A DNA stretch of 64,000 bases from Planktothrix sp. FACHB-1365 (GTDB lineage Bacteria > Cyanobacteriota > Cyanobacteriia > Cyanobacteriales > Microcoleaceae): assembly GCF_014697575.1 (NCBI RefSeq), contig NZ_JACJSC010000011.1, positions 90,974 through 154,973 on the forward strand. Direction: 5' to 3'. Both the position numbers and the translations under genes were made by a program. The notes beneath the pieces are model-generated. The model worked only from the letters and a program-made list of their open reading frames with translations. It did not search any database and was not told where the DNA came from. Below, piece after piece: positions 46,105 to 54,217 of this stretch (within the stretch, counting starts at the first letter, position 1; each line of letters opens with the position of its first letter).

Positions 46105-46388
46105 TTAGTGATAATCGACAATTTCGATATTAAATGGGCGATTTTCTGTTTCTGTCCACTCAAAACAAATACGCCATTTGTCATTGATGCGGTGCTGTAC
46201 TGCCCTTTTCTATCTCCGCCTAGTGCCTCAAAACGATTACTTGGCAAAGCCTTTAATGATTCTTTATTAGGTGCGGCTTCTAGGATTTCTAGGCGTTTAT
46301 ATGCTTGTCTTTCAAATGCCTGAAATTCTTTGACCCGATCGCCAGCAGCAAATTTGGCTGTGCGTTTGTCTTTATATTTTTGAGGCAT
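46105..46388 (-). pseudogene. higB: frameshifted HigB toxin
   Basis: The frame from the ATG at 46388 reads a HigB-like N-terminus (KRLEILEAAPNKESLKALP, RFEALGGDRKGQYS). It then leaves the family pattern near 46188-46196. The correct continuation, INDKWRICFEWTETENRPF...IEIVDYH stop, is present in another frame and ends at 46105-46107. The expected YSIRINDKWRI junction is one base short (agcaccgcatc), so a single-base deletion explains the shift. The total length of 284 bases is also one short of 95 codons. Without correction the frame runs into the start of higA. HigB is a ribosome-dependent mRNA nuclease of the RelE fold; loss here should leave no toxin activity, unless the shift is a sequencing error. 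Confidence 0.85.
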
Positions 46389-46826
46389 AGGCAAGTGTTA
46401 TGCGTTACGTCAAGCATAACATTTATATCGCAATTTCGCAAAAAATCAACCTGCGATCGCCTAAAAATAACGACTCACAGGAATAGCGATCGCAACGGTC
46501 TACGCAAGCACACTATATATAGCGTGTTTGGGTAAGTCCTGACCGATTAAAATCCGTGATATCCTCTTAAATCTGTGAGTCCGATTGCCTCTAGCCCTAT
46601 TTTTTCAAAATTGGTACAACAAAACACAGACAGCAATCTATACTAAATGCAACAATAGTCCCACAAACCCCATTCACCCCAAATGAAATTAAATTGAGCA
46701 AGTTGTCTATATCCAAAGTAAACTGGTAAATAGTATTTCTGTATGTCTTACTTTCTTTTGATAGTTCAAAGCTTAAATTTTTATTAACTTTTCCCTTGGT
46801 ATTGTTTTAGCCCTGGTTTATTTAAA
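46389..46826. other. intergenic region before adenylate cyclase
   Basis: No gene seen in about 440 bases. It contains HIP1 sites (46454 and 46486 regions) and a near-palindrome around acactatatatagcgtgt (46509-46526). The rest is A+T-rich; the cyclase promoter should be near 46680-46800. Confidence 0.45.
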
Positions 46827-49800
46827 ATGACTATGAAATCTGCATCCCCAACCAATTCTGTATCGGAAGAATCCACCGTTGTTTCAGCACAAGTTGTTGA
46901 TGTAACGATTGATGTAGCTGCTGTTAAAGAATCCACAACCGATCGCAATGGCAATCAACCCCAAACTTCAAGAGGGGGTGAAACCCCTCAACAAGCGCCT
47001 GCTTCATCGGATAAAGGCGGGGGTTTAGTTGTTACGAAGGAACAGGGTGGAAATTTCTCCTCTTTTTTAGCGCCTTTAACCAAAGATAATTTTGTTCAAG
47101 TCGTTAAAGAAGTTGAGGACAAACTTAAAACCGTTAATCAAACCCTATCGATGCTGAATAATCTGCTCGATGCCCAAGGGTTTGAGGAAATTCTCAATGA
47201 AATGCTGCGATCAATTACCATCAAAATAGGGGAATTGCTCAATGCAGATCGCACCACAATCTGGCTAGTCGATGAAGACAAACATGAACTCTGGTCAATT
47301 GTAGCCGGAGGAGCAGAAGGAAAACCCCTAGAATTGCGGATTCCTTCAACCGCCGGAATTGCCGGAGAAGTCGCTACAACCCGATCTGTTGTTAATATTC
47401 CTTACGATTTTTACGCTGATCCCCGTTCTGCTGCTGCCAAGAAAATGGATCAGAAAAACGGATATCGGACTTATACGATGCTGGTCATGCCTCTATTAAA
47501 TGATGAGGATGGACTGGTGGCTGTGGTGCAGTTACTCAACAAATTAAAACTCAATTGTAATCCGGTACTTCCCTTAGATGAAAAAATAGATTTTGAGGGG
47601 TTTACTGCCGATGATGAAAAAATATTTGAAGAATTTGTTCCCTCCATTCGCCTGATTTTAGAATCTTCTCGTTCCTTCTATGCTGCTACCGTTAGACAAC
47701 GAGCCGCCGCCGCGTTAATGAATGCGGTCAATGCCCTAAGTAAGAGCAGTTTAGACTTAGAAGAAACCCTAAAAAATGTTATGGATCAGGCAAAAGAATT
47801 AATGAATGCCGATCGCAGTACATTGTGGTTATTAGATGAAGAAAAAGGAGAACTTTGGACAAAAATTCCCATTGGGGGTAAGTTAGTTGAAATTCGTATT
47901 CCTCAACACGCTGGATTTGCTGGAATTGTTGCCCAAAGTGGTGCTCCGTTATTAATTCCCTTTGATCTTTACAACGATCCTCGCTCTGAAACTTCTAAAC
48001 AAACTGACCAAAAAACCAAATATCGGACGTGCAGTATGTTATGTATGCCCGTGTATAATGCTGATGATCATCTGATTGGTGTGACTCAGTTAATTAATAA
48101 GAAAAAACAAGGAGATTTTCCGGCTTATGATCCGACTAATTGGCCAGAAGCCCCGGAACAATGGAAAGCCAGTTTTAATAACGATGATTTAGAATTCATG
48201 CGGGCGTTTAATATTCAAGCGGGGGTCGCGCTGCAAAATGCTAAATTATTCCAAAAAGTCAAAGAACAGGAACAACGACAAAAAGATATTTTGCGATCGC
48301 TTACAAATGGCGTGATTTCAACCGATAAAGATGGCAAAATGATTGCCACAAATGAATGTGCAATGGAACTCTTAGGACTGCGGGAAGAAGATGTCGTTCA
48401 AGGGCGTTCTGTTCGGGATTTACTTCAGATTAAAGAAGGAGATTTTGGAAAATGGTTTGATGTGGCTTTAGCCCCGAAAGATTCCAAAGATCGCCAACAA
48501 TATTATCCCGATCAAACCCTATTATCCGGTGCTTCTCAAGAACCTCGGAGTATTAATTTATCGATTAATTCCATGTCCGATATTAACAACCCTGAAAAAG
48601 TCAGTGGGGCGTTAGTGGTCATGGAAGATATTAGTGGGGAGAAAGAAGTTAAGAACTTAATGTATCGCTATATGACCCCAGAAGTGGCAGAACAACTGTT
48701 AGCGAGTGGCGATACGGGCTTAGGTGGAAAACGCAAAGATGTAACGGTTTTATTTAGTGATATTCGCAGCTATACCACCTTAACGGAAAAACTACAAGCG
48801 GAAGAAGTTGTTACCATGCTCAACTCCTATTTTGAGGAGATGGTAGACACCGTATTAGGGTATAAAGGAACCCTCGATAAATATATCGGGGATGCGTTAA
48901 TGGCTGTGTTTGGATCTCCAGCCCCCTTAGAAGATCACCCCTGGATGGCCATGCAAGCGGCTGTGGAAATGCGCTACCGTTTAGCGGAATACAATGAAGG
49001 TCGAGTAGCCCAAGGGTTAATGCCCATTAGTATTGGTATGGGTCTGCATTCCGATGAAGTCGTATCAGGAAATATTGGGTCGAGTAAACGGATGGAATTA
49101 ACCTCCATTGGGGATGGAGTTAACTTAGCGTCTCGTTTAGAAGGAACCAGTAAACAATATGGCACGGATATTATTATTAGTGAGAATACCTATACTCATT
49201 ATGCGGATCGGGTGATTGTTCGAGAACTGGATTTCATCACGGTGAAAGGAAAAAGTCAACCCGTGAGAATTTATGAACTGGTGGGAATTCGGGAAGGTAA
49301 ATTAGTTCGACCGATTTCTGAAAAACAGCAAAGTATCATCGACCATTATCATCAAGGACGGCAATATTATCTCAAACCCGCAACAGAAAAATTAACGGCG
49401 GCGGAAATTGTACCGATCTTAGAAGAACTCGAAGAAATCACCGAAGCTCAGATGAAAAAACTGTCCTATGATGATAAAGATTTGTTAGGACAAATGTTGG
49501 TGAAAAATTCCTTGAAGAAACTCACCGAGATGTTAGATGAAAACACAATCAAACGGTTAGCCTTAGAAGAATTTAAACAAATGCCCAGCGAAGAAGCTTT
49601 AGGGGTGTTACCGGACAAAATTAAGGGATTAACTCCCCGTGAAACCAAAAAACTATTCATGGCTAAACTGAAACAGTTTACAACGGATGTTAATACCCAA
49701 GAAATGTTAGAAAATGAAGCAACGGAGATGGCTTTACCGAAACTGCGAAAAATGATTGATTTAGCTAAACGAAAATTTGCACTTAAAGCTAAAGAATCGT

Positions 49801-49952
49801 TGAGAAATGCCAAACGTGAATTTCTGACGGTACTAGAAATTGATCCTAAGAATAAAGCGGCTAAATTACACGTTGATCGCTGTATTCTCTATGAAACCAC
49901 TCAACCCCCGGATGAAACCTGGGATGGAGTTTGGAATTTGACCGAAAAATAG
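46827..49952 (+). CDS. GAF-GAF-PAS class III adenylate cyclase (CyaB-like)
   Basis: 1041 residues. It makes cAMP from ATP. A polar N-terminus (1-85) is followed by two GAF domains (about 115-275 and 300-470), a PAS domain (about 490-600) and the cyclase core (about 630-815). This is the plan of Anabaena CyaB1/CyaB2, whose GAF domains bind cAMP. GAF-A keeps the NK...F...DE motif (NKLK ... FTADDE); GAF-B has NKKK ... FNNDDL, with Leu for Glu. Catalytic features: metal Asp645 in FSDIRSYT and the Asp in YIGDALM; adenine-specifying Lys in DKYIGD and Thr in ELTSIGD; transition-state Asn and Arg in NLASRLE. The tail has an unusual helical insert of about 135 residues (about 850-985) before the usual EIDPKNKAAK...WDGVW end. 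Confidence 0.93.
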   Translation: MTMKSASPTNSVSEESTVVSAQVVDVTIDVAAVKESTTDRNGNQPQTSRGGETPQQAPASSDKGGGLVVTKEQGGNFSSFLAPLTKDNFVQVVKEVEDKLKTVNQTLSMLNNLLDAQGFEEILNEMLRSITIKIGELLNADRTTIWLVDEDKHELWSIVAGGAEGKPLELRIPSTAGIAGEVATTRSVVNIPYDFYADPRSAAAKKMDQKNGYRTYTMLVMPLLNDEDGLVAVVQLLNKLKLNCNPVLPLDEKIDFEGFTADDEKIFEEFVPSIRLILESSRSFYAATVRQRAAAALMNAVNALSKSSLDLEETLKNVMDQAKELMNADRSTLWLLDEEKGELWTKIPIGGKLVEIRIPQHAGFAGIVAQSGAPLLIPFDLYNDPRSETSKQTDQKTKYRTCSMLCMPVYNADDHLIGVTQLINKKKQGDFPAYDPTNWPEAPEQWKASFNNDDLEFMRAFNIQAGVALQNAKLFQKVKEQEQRQKDILRSLTNGVISTDKDGKMIATNECAMELLGLREEDVVQGRSVRDLLQIKEGDFGKWFDVALAPKDSKDRQQYYPDQTLLSGASQEPRSINLSINSMSDINNPEKVSGALVVMEDISGEKEVKNLMYRYMTPEVAEQLLASGDTGLGGKRKDVTVLFSDIRSYTTLTEKLQAEEVVTMLNSYFEEMVDTVLGYKGTLDKYIGDALMAVFGSPAPLEDHPWMAMQAAVEMRYRLAEYNEGRVAQGLMPISIGMGLHSDEVVSGNIGSSKRMELTSIGDGVNLASRLEGTSKQYGTDIIISENTYTHYADRVIVRELDFITVKGKSQPVRIYELVGIREGKLVRPISEKQQSIIDHYHQGRQYYLKPATEKLTAAEIVPILEELEEITEAQMKKLSYDDKDLLGQMLVKNSLKKLTEMLDENTIKRLALEEFKQMPSEEALGVLPDKIKGLTPRETKKLFMAKLKQFTTDVNTQEMLENEATEMALPKLRKMIDLAKRKFALKAKESLRNAKREFLTVLEIDPKNKAAKLHVDRCILYETTQPPDETWDGVWNLTEK

Positions 49953-50214
49953 CACCCGTTAATCGAGGGTGGGATTCTATAAGGTAAAATGATTGTGTAA
50001 CTTTGGTGTTGCACAACTATTGTTCAAAGACTGAGGCATGAAAATGGACGCTAATCTCATCGGGTAAAGTCCGGGTTTGACCTGTAAAGTTAAGATTTTT
50101 GAATAGAATTTAATCTGACGCAGTTGAACGTCATAAACTGAATTTTAGATCAATAGACGCGCTCGTTTCCAAACTTCCCACTTTTTCTTATGGTTAACAA
50201 TCAGAGAGTAAGAT
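49953..50214. other. intergenic region with weak hairpin
   Basis: cacccgttaatcgagggtg just beyond the cyclase stop can form a 5-bp hairpin and may be part of a terminator. No gene seen in the remaining 240 bases. Confidence 0.4.
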
Positions 50215-50790
50215 ATGCCTAGAGTCAGTTCACAATTATCCGATCTTCAGTGGGTTAAGCAAGTTCGTGACTTGTTAATTGAAGTGGCACGGGCTTCTTT
50301 AGCCGATAGTCCGAAATTGCCGGAGAGTGTCGGCACTCAAGCATTGCCTTTAGCTCAAAAAGCCCAAACTATTCTGCAAAAAAACACCAACACACCCAAT
50401 CATCAGACGAGTTGGCAATCTCAAAAAAGTCAATGGATTGAGGACGTGCGACAATTGTTGTTGGAACTGTCTCGAATTGCTTTAGCAGAACGACCGAAAC
50501 TCCCTGAAAATATTGCTCAACGGGCGTTGACTTTAGCGGAAACCGCCCAGGATATTCAGGAAGTTTCAGATGATTCAGGACGAGATGACACTTCAGGGAA
50601 TGATGATGATGAAGCCGATGATTCTCCTCCAGAAACAGCCTTGTCCGTTAATGATTTATTCAAGCGTTTAAAAGAGTGTTTAACAATCGAATCTCAAAAC
50701 AGTCATCAAGTTGGAGATGCTCAATGGCAGCAATTGTTAACATTACTTGACATGGTTCAGGATACCTATAACAGAATCCCAAAATCTTGA
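50215..50790 (+). CDS. hypothetical protein with internal duplication
   Basis: 191 residues, family not recognised. Two copies of a helical motif of about 38 residues (W.KQVRDLL.EVARASLADSPKLPE near 13-50, and W.EDVRQLLLELSRIALAERPKLPE near 79-115) are followed by an acidic Asp-rich linker (DDSGRDDTSGNDDDEADD) and a C-terminal helix pair. There is no signal peptide or membrane segment. It could be a cytoplasmic interaction protein. The start has gagagtaagat upstream. A hairpin lies 18 bases past the stop. Confidence 0.65.
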   Translation: MPRVSSQLSDLQWVKQVRDLLIEVARASLADSPKLPESVGTQALPLAQKAQTILQKNTNTPNHQTSWQSQKSQWIEDVRQLLLELSRIALAERPKLPENIAQRALTLAETAQDIQEVSDDSGRDDTSGNDDDEADDSPPETALSVNDLFKRLKECLTIESQNSHQVGDAQWQQLLTLLDMVQDTYNRIPKS

Positions 50791-50807
50791 GCGATTCTGA
50801 GGGCATT

Positions 50808-50866
50808 GAGAGAGGTAGAGAAATTTACCCTAGGCTTTGAACAGCAGAAATTTCTCCCAATCTCTC
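50808..50866 (+). terminator. interrupted hairpin downstream of 50215 gene
   Basis: gagaga...gagaaattt (50808-50826) pairs with aaatttctc...tctctc (50848-50866): a 9-bp inner and 6-bp outer stem with a small internal loop. The site is right for a terminator, but no T-run follows, so it could also be a repeat. Confidence 0.45.
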
Positions 50867-50964
50867 TATAAAGGAGGAAACACTTTCCTTGAGTTTGTGC
50901 TATATTAGAATTTAGAAATTGTAATTTTTAAACAATTAATATCAAGCAGTCGTAGCTTTTATTT

Positions 50965-51151
50965 ATGGAATCAGATAGTCAACCAGCCAGGAAAGAGTGA
51001 AAAATCTACTGATAGATTGGCAGACCTCATTGGAACCTTTATCGCTGTGTTAACCTTAACGCTACCTTTGCTTGCGATTGCCCGCTATTCTCCCAGCCAA
51101 ATTAATCCTTGGCAGTCTTATCCCCCTAATTACCCATCAATTCAGAAGTAG
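50965..51151 (+). pseudogene. frameshifted small membrane protein gene
   Basis: The ATG at 50965 gives MESDSQPARKE then a TGA. In the next frame the sequence continues EKSTDRLADLIGTFIAVLTL, TLPLLAIARYSPSQ and ends PSIQK at TAG 51149-51151. The second part is one membrane helix with a polar flank, so it is probably real. Removing one base near 50993-50998 (aggaaagagtgaa) joins the two into a 61-residue protein, and the total length is 187, which is one more than a multiple of three. I recall similar small cyanobacterial proteins but cannot name the family. A sequencing error is an alternative. Confidence 0.55.
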
Positions 51152-51275
51152 GGGGTATGGGCTGTTGACTTTCTTTGAGATCCTCTCCCCCCTTGGAGGA
51201 AATGCCCATCCCCTTTAGAATGCTATTGGGGGAATGCCCCTAATTTGATTATTGCAACAGCTTGGAGAACGACTC

Positions 51276-51794
51276 GTGGATTTATCAAAAATTCCGCCCC
51301 AACCTAAACCGGGTTTAATTAATGTTTTGATTGAGATTCCCGCCGGAAGTAAAAACAAATACGAATACGATAAAGACTTACAAGCCTTTGCTCTGGATCG
51401 TGTGCTGTTTGCTTCGGTGCAATATCCGTTTGATTATGGTTTTATTCCTAATACCTTAGCCGATGATGGAGATCCCTTAGATGGGTTGGTGATTATGGAT
51501 CAACCCACCTTTCCCGGCTGTGTGATCGCAGCGCGACCCATTGGGATGTTAGAAATGGTAGATGGTGGGGATCGAGATGAAAAAATTCTCTGTGTTCCCG
51601 CCGCCGACCCCCGCTATGCAGACGTAAAATCCCTTAAAGATATCGCTCCCCATCGCCTCGAAGAAATTGCAGAATTTTTCAGAACCTATAAAAATCTGGA
51701 ACGAAAAGTCACGGAAATTTTAGGTTGGCAAGATGTTGATCAAGTGGCTCCCCTTGTTGAGCAGTGTATTCAAGCTGGAAAACCCAAAGGTTAA
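51276..51794 (+). CDS. ppa: inorganic pyrophosphatase, family I
   Basis: 172 residues. It hydrolyses pyrophosphate to two phosphates, pulling biosynthetic reactions forward. Family I residues are visible: the KNKYEYDKD segment, [23 protein letters not shown] with the Asp cluster that binds magnesium, and [18 protein letters not shown] at 51276 was chosen: ttggagaac gives an SD 8 bases upstream, and [13 protein letters not shown] is the family's usual N-terminus. A TTG at 51252 would add eight unlikely residues. It lies 59 bases before panD on the same strand, so co-transcription is possible. Confidence 0.95.
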   Translation: MDLSKIPPQPKPGLINVLIEIPAGSKNKYEYDKDLQAFALDRVLFASVQYPFDYGFIPNTLADDGDPLDGLVIMDQPTFPGCVIAARPIGMLEMVDGGDRDEKILCVPAADPRYADVKSLKDIAPHRLEEIAEFFRTYKNLERKVTEILGWQDVDQVAPLVEQCIQAGKPKG

Positions 51795-51853
51795 TTCCCG
51801 TTCAACTTCAATCCTTTAGGATGACATAGGAGACAAATCCAACTTTCACAACC

Positions 51854-52213
51854 ATGCACCGAACACTACTATACGCTAAGATTCATAACTGTACTTTAAC
51901 CGCAGCTAATGTTCACTATGTGGGAAGTATCACCATTGATCAATCCTTACTCGATGCTGCTGGAATCTTCGTTCATGAACAGGTACAAGTCGTGAATGTT
52001 GCCAATGGGGAACGGTTTGTCACCTATGTTATTCCCGGCGCTGCTGATTCCGGTGCGATCGAATTGAATGGAGCAGCGGCTCGTTTGGGGGTAGTGGGCG
52101 ATCGCTTAATTGTCATGTCTTATGCACAATTTTCCCTCGAAGAAGCAACCACCCATCAACCTAGAGTCGTGTTTGTCGATGAGAATAATCGAATTGTGGA
52201 AATTCGAGGCTAA
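51854..52213 (+). CDS. panD: aspartate 1-decarboxylase
   Basis: 119 residues. It makes beta-alanine for pantothenate and CoA. PanD is a self-cleaving pyruvoyl enzyme; the Gly-Ser cleavage site is Gly24-Ser25 in YVGSITID, and the cleaved Ser becomes the pyruvoyl group. NGAAARL is also conserved. Length is typical. The nearest good ribosome site (aggaga) lies about 19 bases from the ATG, which is far; initiation may be weak or coupled to ppa. Confidence 0.96.
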   Translation: MHRTLLYAKIHNCTLTAANVHYVGSITIDQSLLDAAGIFVHEQVQVVNVANGERFVTYVIPGAADSGAIELNGAAARLGVVGDRLIVMSYAQFSLEEATTHQPRVVFVDENNRIVEIRG

Positions 52214-52624
52214 AATGAACTGGGTCGTTCACCTCTGTGATAAAATGCAACAGGTTGTTAACCTACCTGCACGGCTGAACAGACCCAGAGTGCAGCCCTG
52301 CTCTGGCTGTAACTCGCTAAAAAAAATCAGGGAATCTATCAGCCCATTGACTCTCTCGGTATTTTAGTCCGATGGCAACGGCTGATAGGGAAACAGAATT
52401 GAATAAGCCCCTTGGGGTGCAGGGTGTCTCCCTAAGTCATACGGGGCTATTATAGGAGAGAGTGGGATGTATAGATTGCATCACCACAATCTTCAAAGTA
52501 TAGGTCAGCCCCAACTCGCTTTGTCGGGTTAAGGCTCATCCTAATCAAGCAGGAAGCCTACACACAATACCCCTAGGTTAGTGTAGGGTCAGTCACCGTT
52601 CTACGTCCAAGGCTAAAACAAACG
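52214..52624 (+). ncRNA. structured intergenic region, possible non-coding RNA or long leader
   Basis: No gene seen in 411 bases, but it is rich in hairpins: ctatcagcc/ggctgatag (52336-52344 with 52380-52388), agcccc/ggggct (52406-52411 with 52443-52448) enclosing agggtgtctccct, and cctacac/gtgtagg (52557-52563 with 52581-52587). It is less A+T-rich than the other spacers. I do not recognise a known RNA family. It could be a free RNA, the leader of the MBL gene, or a remnant element end. Strand is assumed plus. Confidence 0.35.
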
Positions 52625-53533
52625 ATGCCAGTTTCTGATCCGCCAGCCCAGAACCCAAAGTCCTCTGATGAAGCAACCCCCATGGACAAGAACTCTTCGA
52701 CCGATTTTTCCGTGCGATTCTGGGGGGTAAGAGGTAGTATACCCACGCCCGGATCTCAAACGGTTCGATATGGAGGCAATACCTCCTGTGTAGAAATGCG
52801 CTTGGGTGAAAAACGCTTAATTTTTGATGCGGGTACAGGCTTAAGAGTTTTGGGGCTGGATCTGCTCAAACAGATGCCTGTGGAAGCCTATCTGTTCTTT
52901 TCCCATACCCATTGGGATCACATTCAAGGGTTTCCGTTTTTTGTTCCGGCTTTTATCCCGATTAATCGCTTTCATATCTATGGTGCGATCGCCCCAGATG
53001 GCAGTACAATTAAAGATCGTCTTTGTGATCAGATGGTTCACCCGAATTTCCCGGTGCCGATTCATGTGATGCAGTCGGATATGAAGTTCTATGACTTATC
53101 ACCGGGGGATGTGCTGACCTTGGATGATATTAAGATTGAAACGGCTCCTTTAAATCATCCTAATGTAGCGGTCGGATATCGAGTCACTTGGCAAGGGCGC
53201 ACGGCGGTTTACTGTACCGACACTGAACATTTTCCAGATCGCTTCGATGAAAATGTTCTCCACCTAGCTAGGGAAGCCGATGTTTTCATTTATGATGCCA
53301 CCTATACCAACGAAGAATATCATAATGACAAATTTCCTAAAATTGGTTGGGGACATTCGACTTGGGAAGTGGGGGTGGAAGTCGCTAAAAAAGCTGGGGT
53401 GAAACAGGTGGTCATGTATCAACATGATCCGTCCCATAACGATGATATTCTCGATCAAATTGAAGCTCAGGTACAAGCTGTTTTTCCCAATGGGGTTGTA
53501 GCCCGGGAAGGCATGATTTTAAAACTCAACTAA
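52625..53533 (+). CDS. MBL-fold metallohydrolase (phosphodiesterase-like)
   Basis: 302 residues. The metallo-beta-lactamase motif SHTHWDHIQGFPFF holds the dinuclear metal ligands. Further ligands are likely in LNHPN, CTDTEH and, near the end, QHDPSHND. The start of the domain, VRFWGVRGSIPTPG, marks the subgroup related to class II cyclic-nucleotide phosphodiesterases and CpdA/PqsE-like hydrolases. The first about 25 residues are polar and may not belong: an ATG at 52683 (MDKNSSTDF) is an alternative start and no ribosome site is decisive. It lies 21 bases before the cytochrome-like gene's open frame, so an operon is likely. The substrate is unknown; hydrolysis of cAMP made by the nearby cyclase is a guess. 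Confidence 0.85.
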   Translation: MPVSDPPAQNPKSSDEATPMDKNSSTDFSVRFWGVRGSIPTPGSQTVRYGGNTSCVEMRLGEKRLIFDAGTGLRVLGLDLLKQMPVEAYLFFSHTHWDHIQGFPFFVPAFIPINRFHIYGAIAPDGSTIKDRLCDQMVHPNFPVPIHVMQSDMKFYDLSPGDVLTLDDIKIETAPLNHPNVAVGYRVTWQGRTAVYCTDTEHFPDRFDENVLHLAREADVFIYDATYTNEEYHNDKFPKIGWGHSTWEVGVEVAKKAGVKQVVMYQHDPSHNDDILDQIEAQVQAVFPNGVVAREGMILKLN

Positions 53534-53605
53534 CAACCTATTCTCAGACAGAAGGTGTCACTTTGGGCTAGGATTTCAGGTGATGTTTGCAGATGGGTTT
53601 TGGTT

Positions 53606-54187
53606 ATGGGTTTTCTTAGTCAAGAACAAAATCAGCAGCAGCACAGGCAAACGGGATGGTTTTCTTCCTGGCTGTCGGTTATGATTGTTGGCATCTGGAG
53701 TATTAGCATCGCGTTAGGGATGGTACATTCCCTGAATGCAGCGTCTCCATCACAGAAAAATGATCCGGGACTCATTATTAATCAAATGGCGAGTGTAGAT
53801 AGCATAGAACCCGAATATCAATTAGGATTAGAACTGTATCTCAACACTTGTTCAACTTGTCATATTCCCATTCCTCCCCAAGTCTTTCCCACCCAAACCT
53901 GGCAACAAATTATTCAAGATGAACAACATTATGGTGCGACGCTTCAACCCTTAGATGGGCCCTCATTGTTGTTAATGTGGAAATATCTTCAAACCTATTC
54001 CCGTTCAATTCCGCTTCAGGAAGAAGCTATCCCTTATCGGTTCAATCGTTCTCGTTATTTTAAAGCGCTGCATCCCCGTGTTGAGTTTTCTCAACCGGTG
54101 ACGGTGAATAATTGTACCAGTTGTCATCCCGGTGCATCGGAATTTAACTACCGCAATTTAACACCGGAGTGGGAAAATTCTCCTTAA
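53606..54187 (+). CDS. membrane-anchored diheme cytochrome c
   Basis: About 193 residues from the ATG at 53606; a GTG at 53555 would add 17. It has one N-terminal membrane segment (WLSVMIVGIWSISIALGMVHSL) acting as signal or anchor, then a periplasmic or lumenal domain with two CxxCH haem sites (CSTCH and CTSCH), so two c-type haems. Intervening histidines or Met could be axial ligands. It probably transfers electrons, but the partner is unknown. It follows the MBL gene and precedes a sensor kinase. Start choice is weak; no clear ribosome site. Confidence 0.8.
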   Translation: MGFLSQEQNQQQHRQTGWFSSWLSVMIVGIWSISIALGMVHSLNAASPSQKNDPGLIINQMASVDSIEPEYQLGLELYLNTCSTCHIPIPPQVFPTQTWQQIIQDEQHYGATLQPLDGPSLLLMWKYLQTYSRSIPLQEEAIPYRFNRSRYFKALHPRVEFSQPVTVNNCTSCHPGASEFNYRNLTPEWENSP

Positions 54188-54217
54188 GTCTACACCCGAA
54201 TTGATCAGGAGAAATCG

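Noticed and set aside
49953..50214. tRNA or small RNA in spacer
   Set aside because: No T-loop-like motif (gttcgaatc) or cloverleaf; only a weak 5-bp hairpin.
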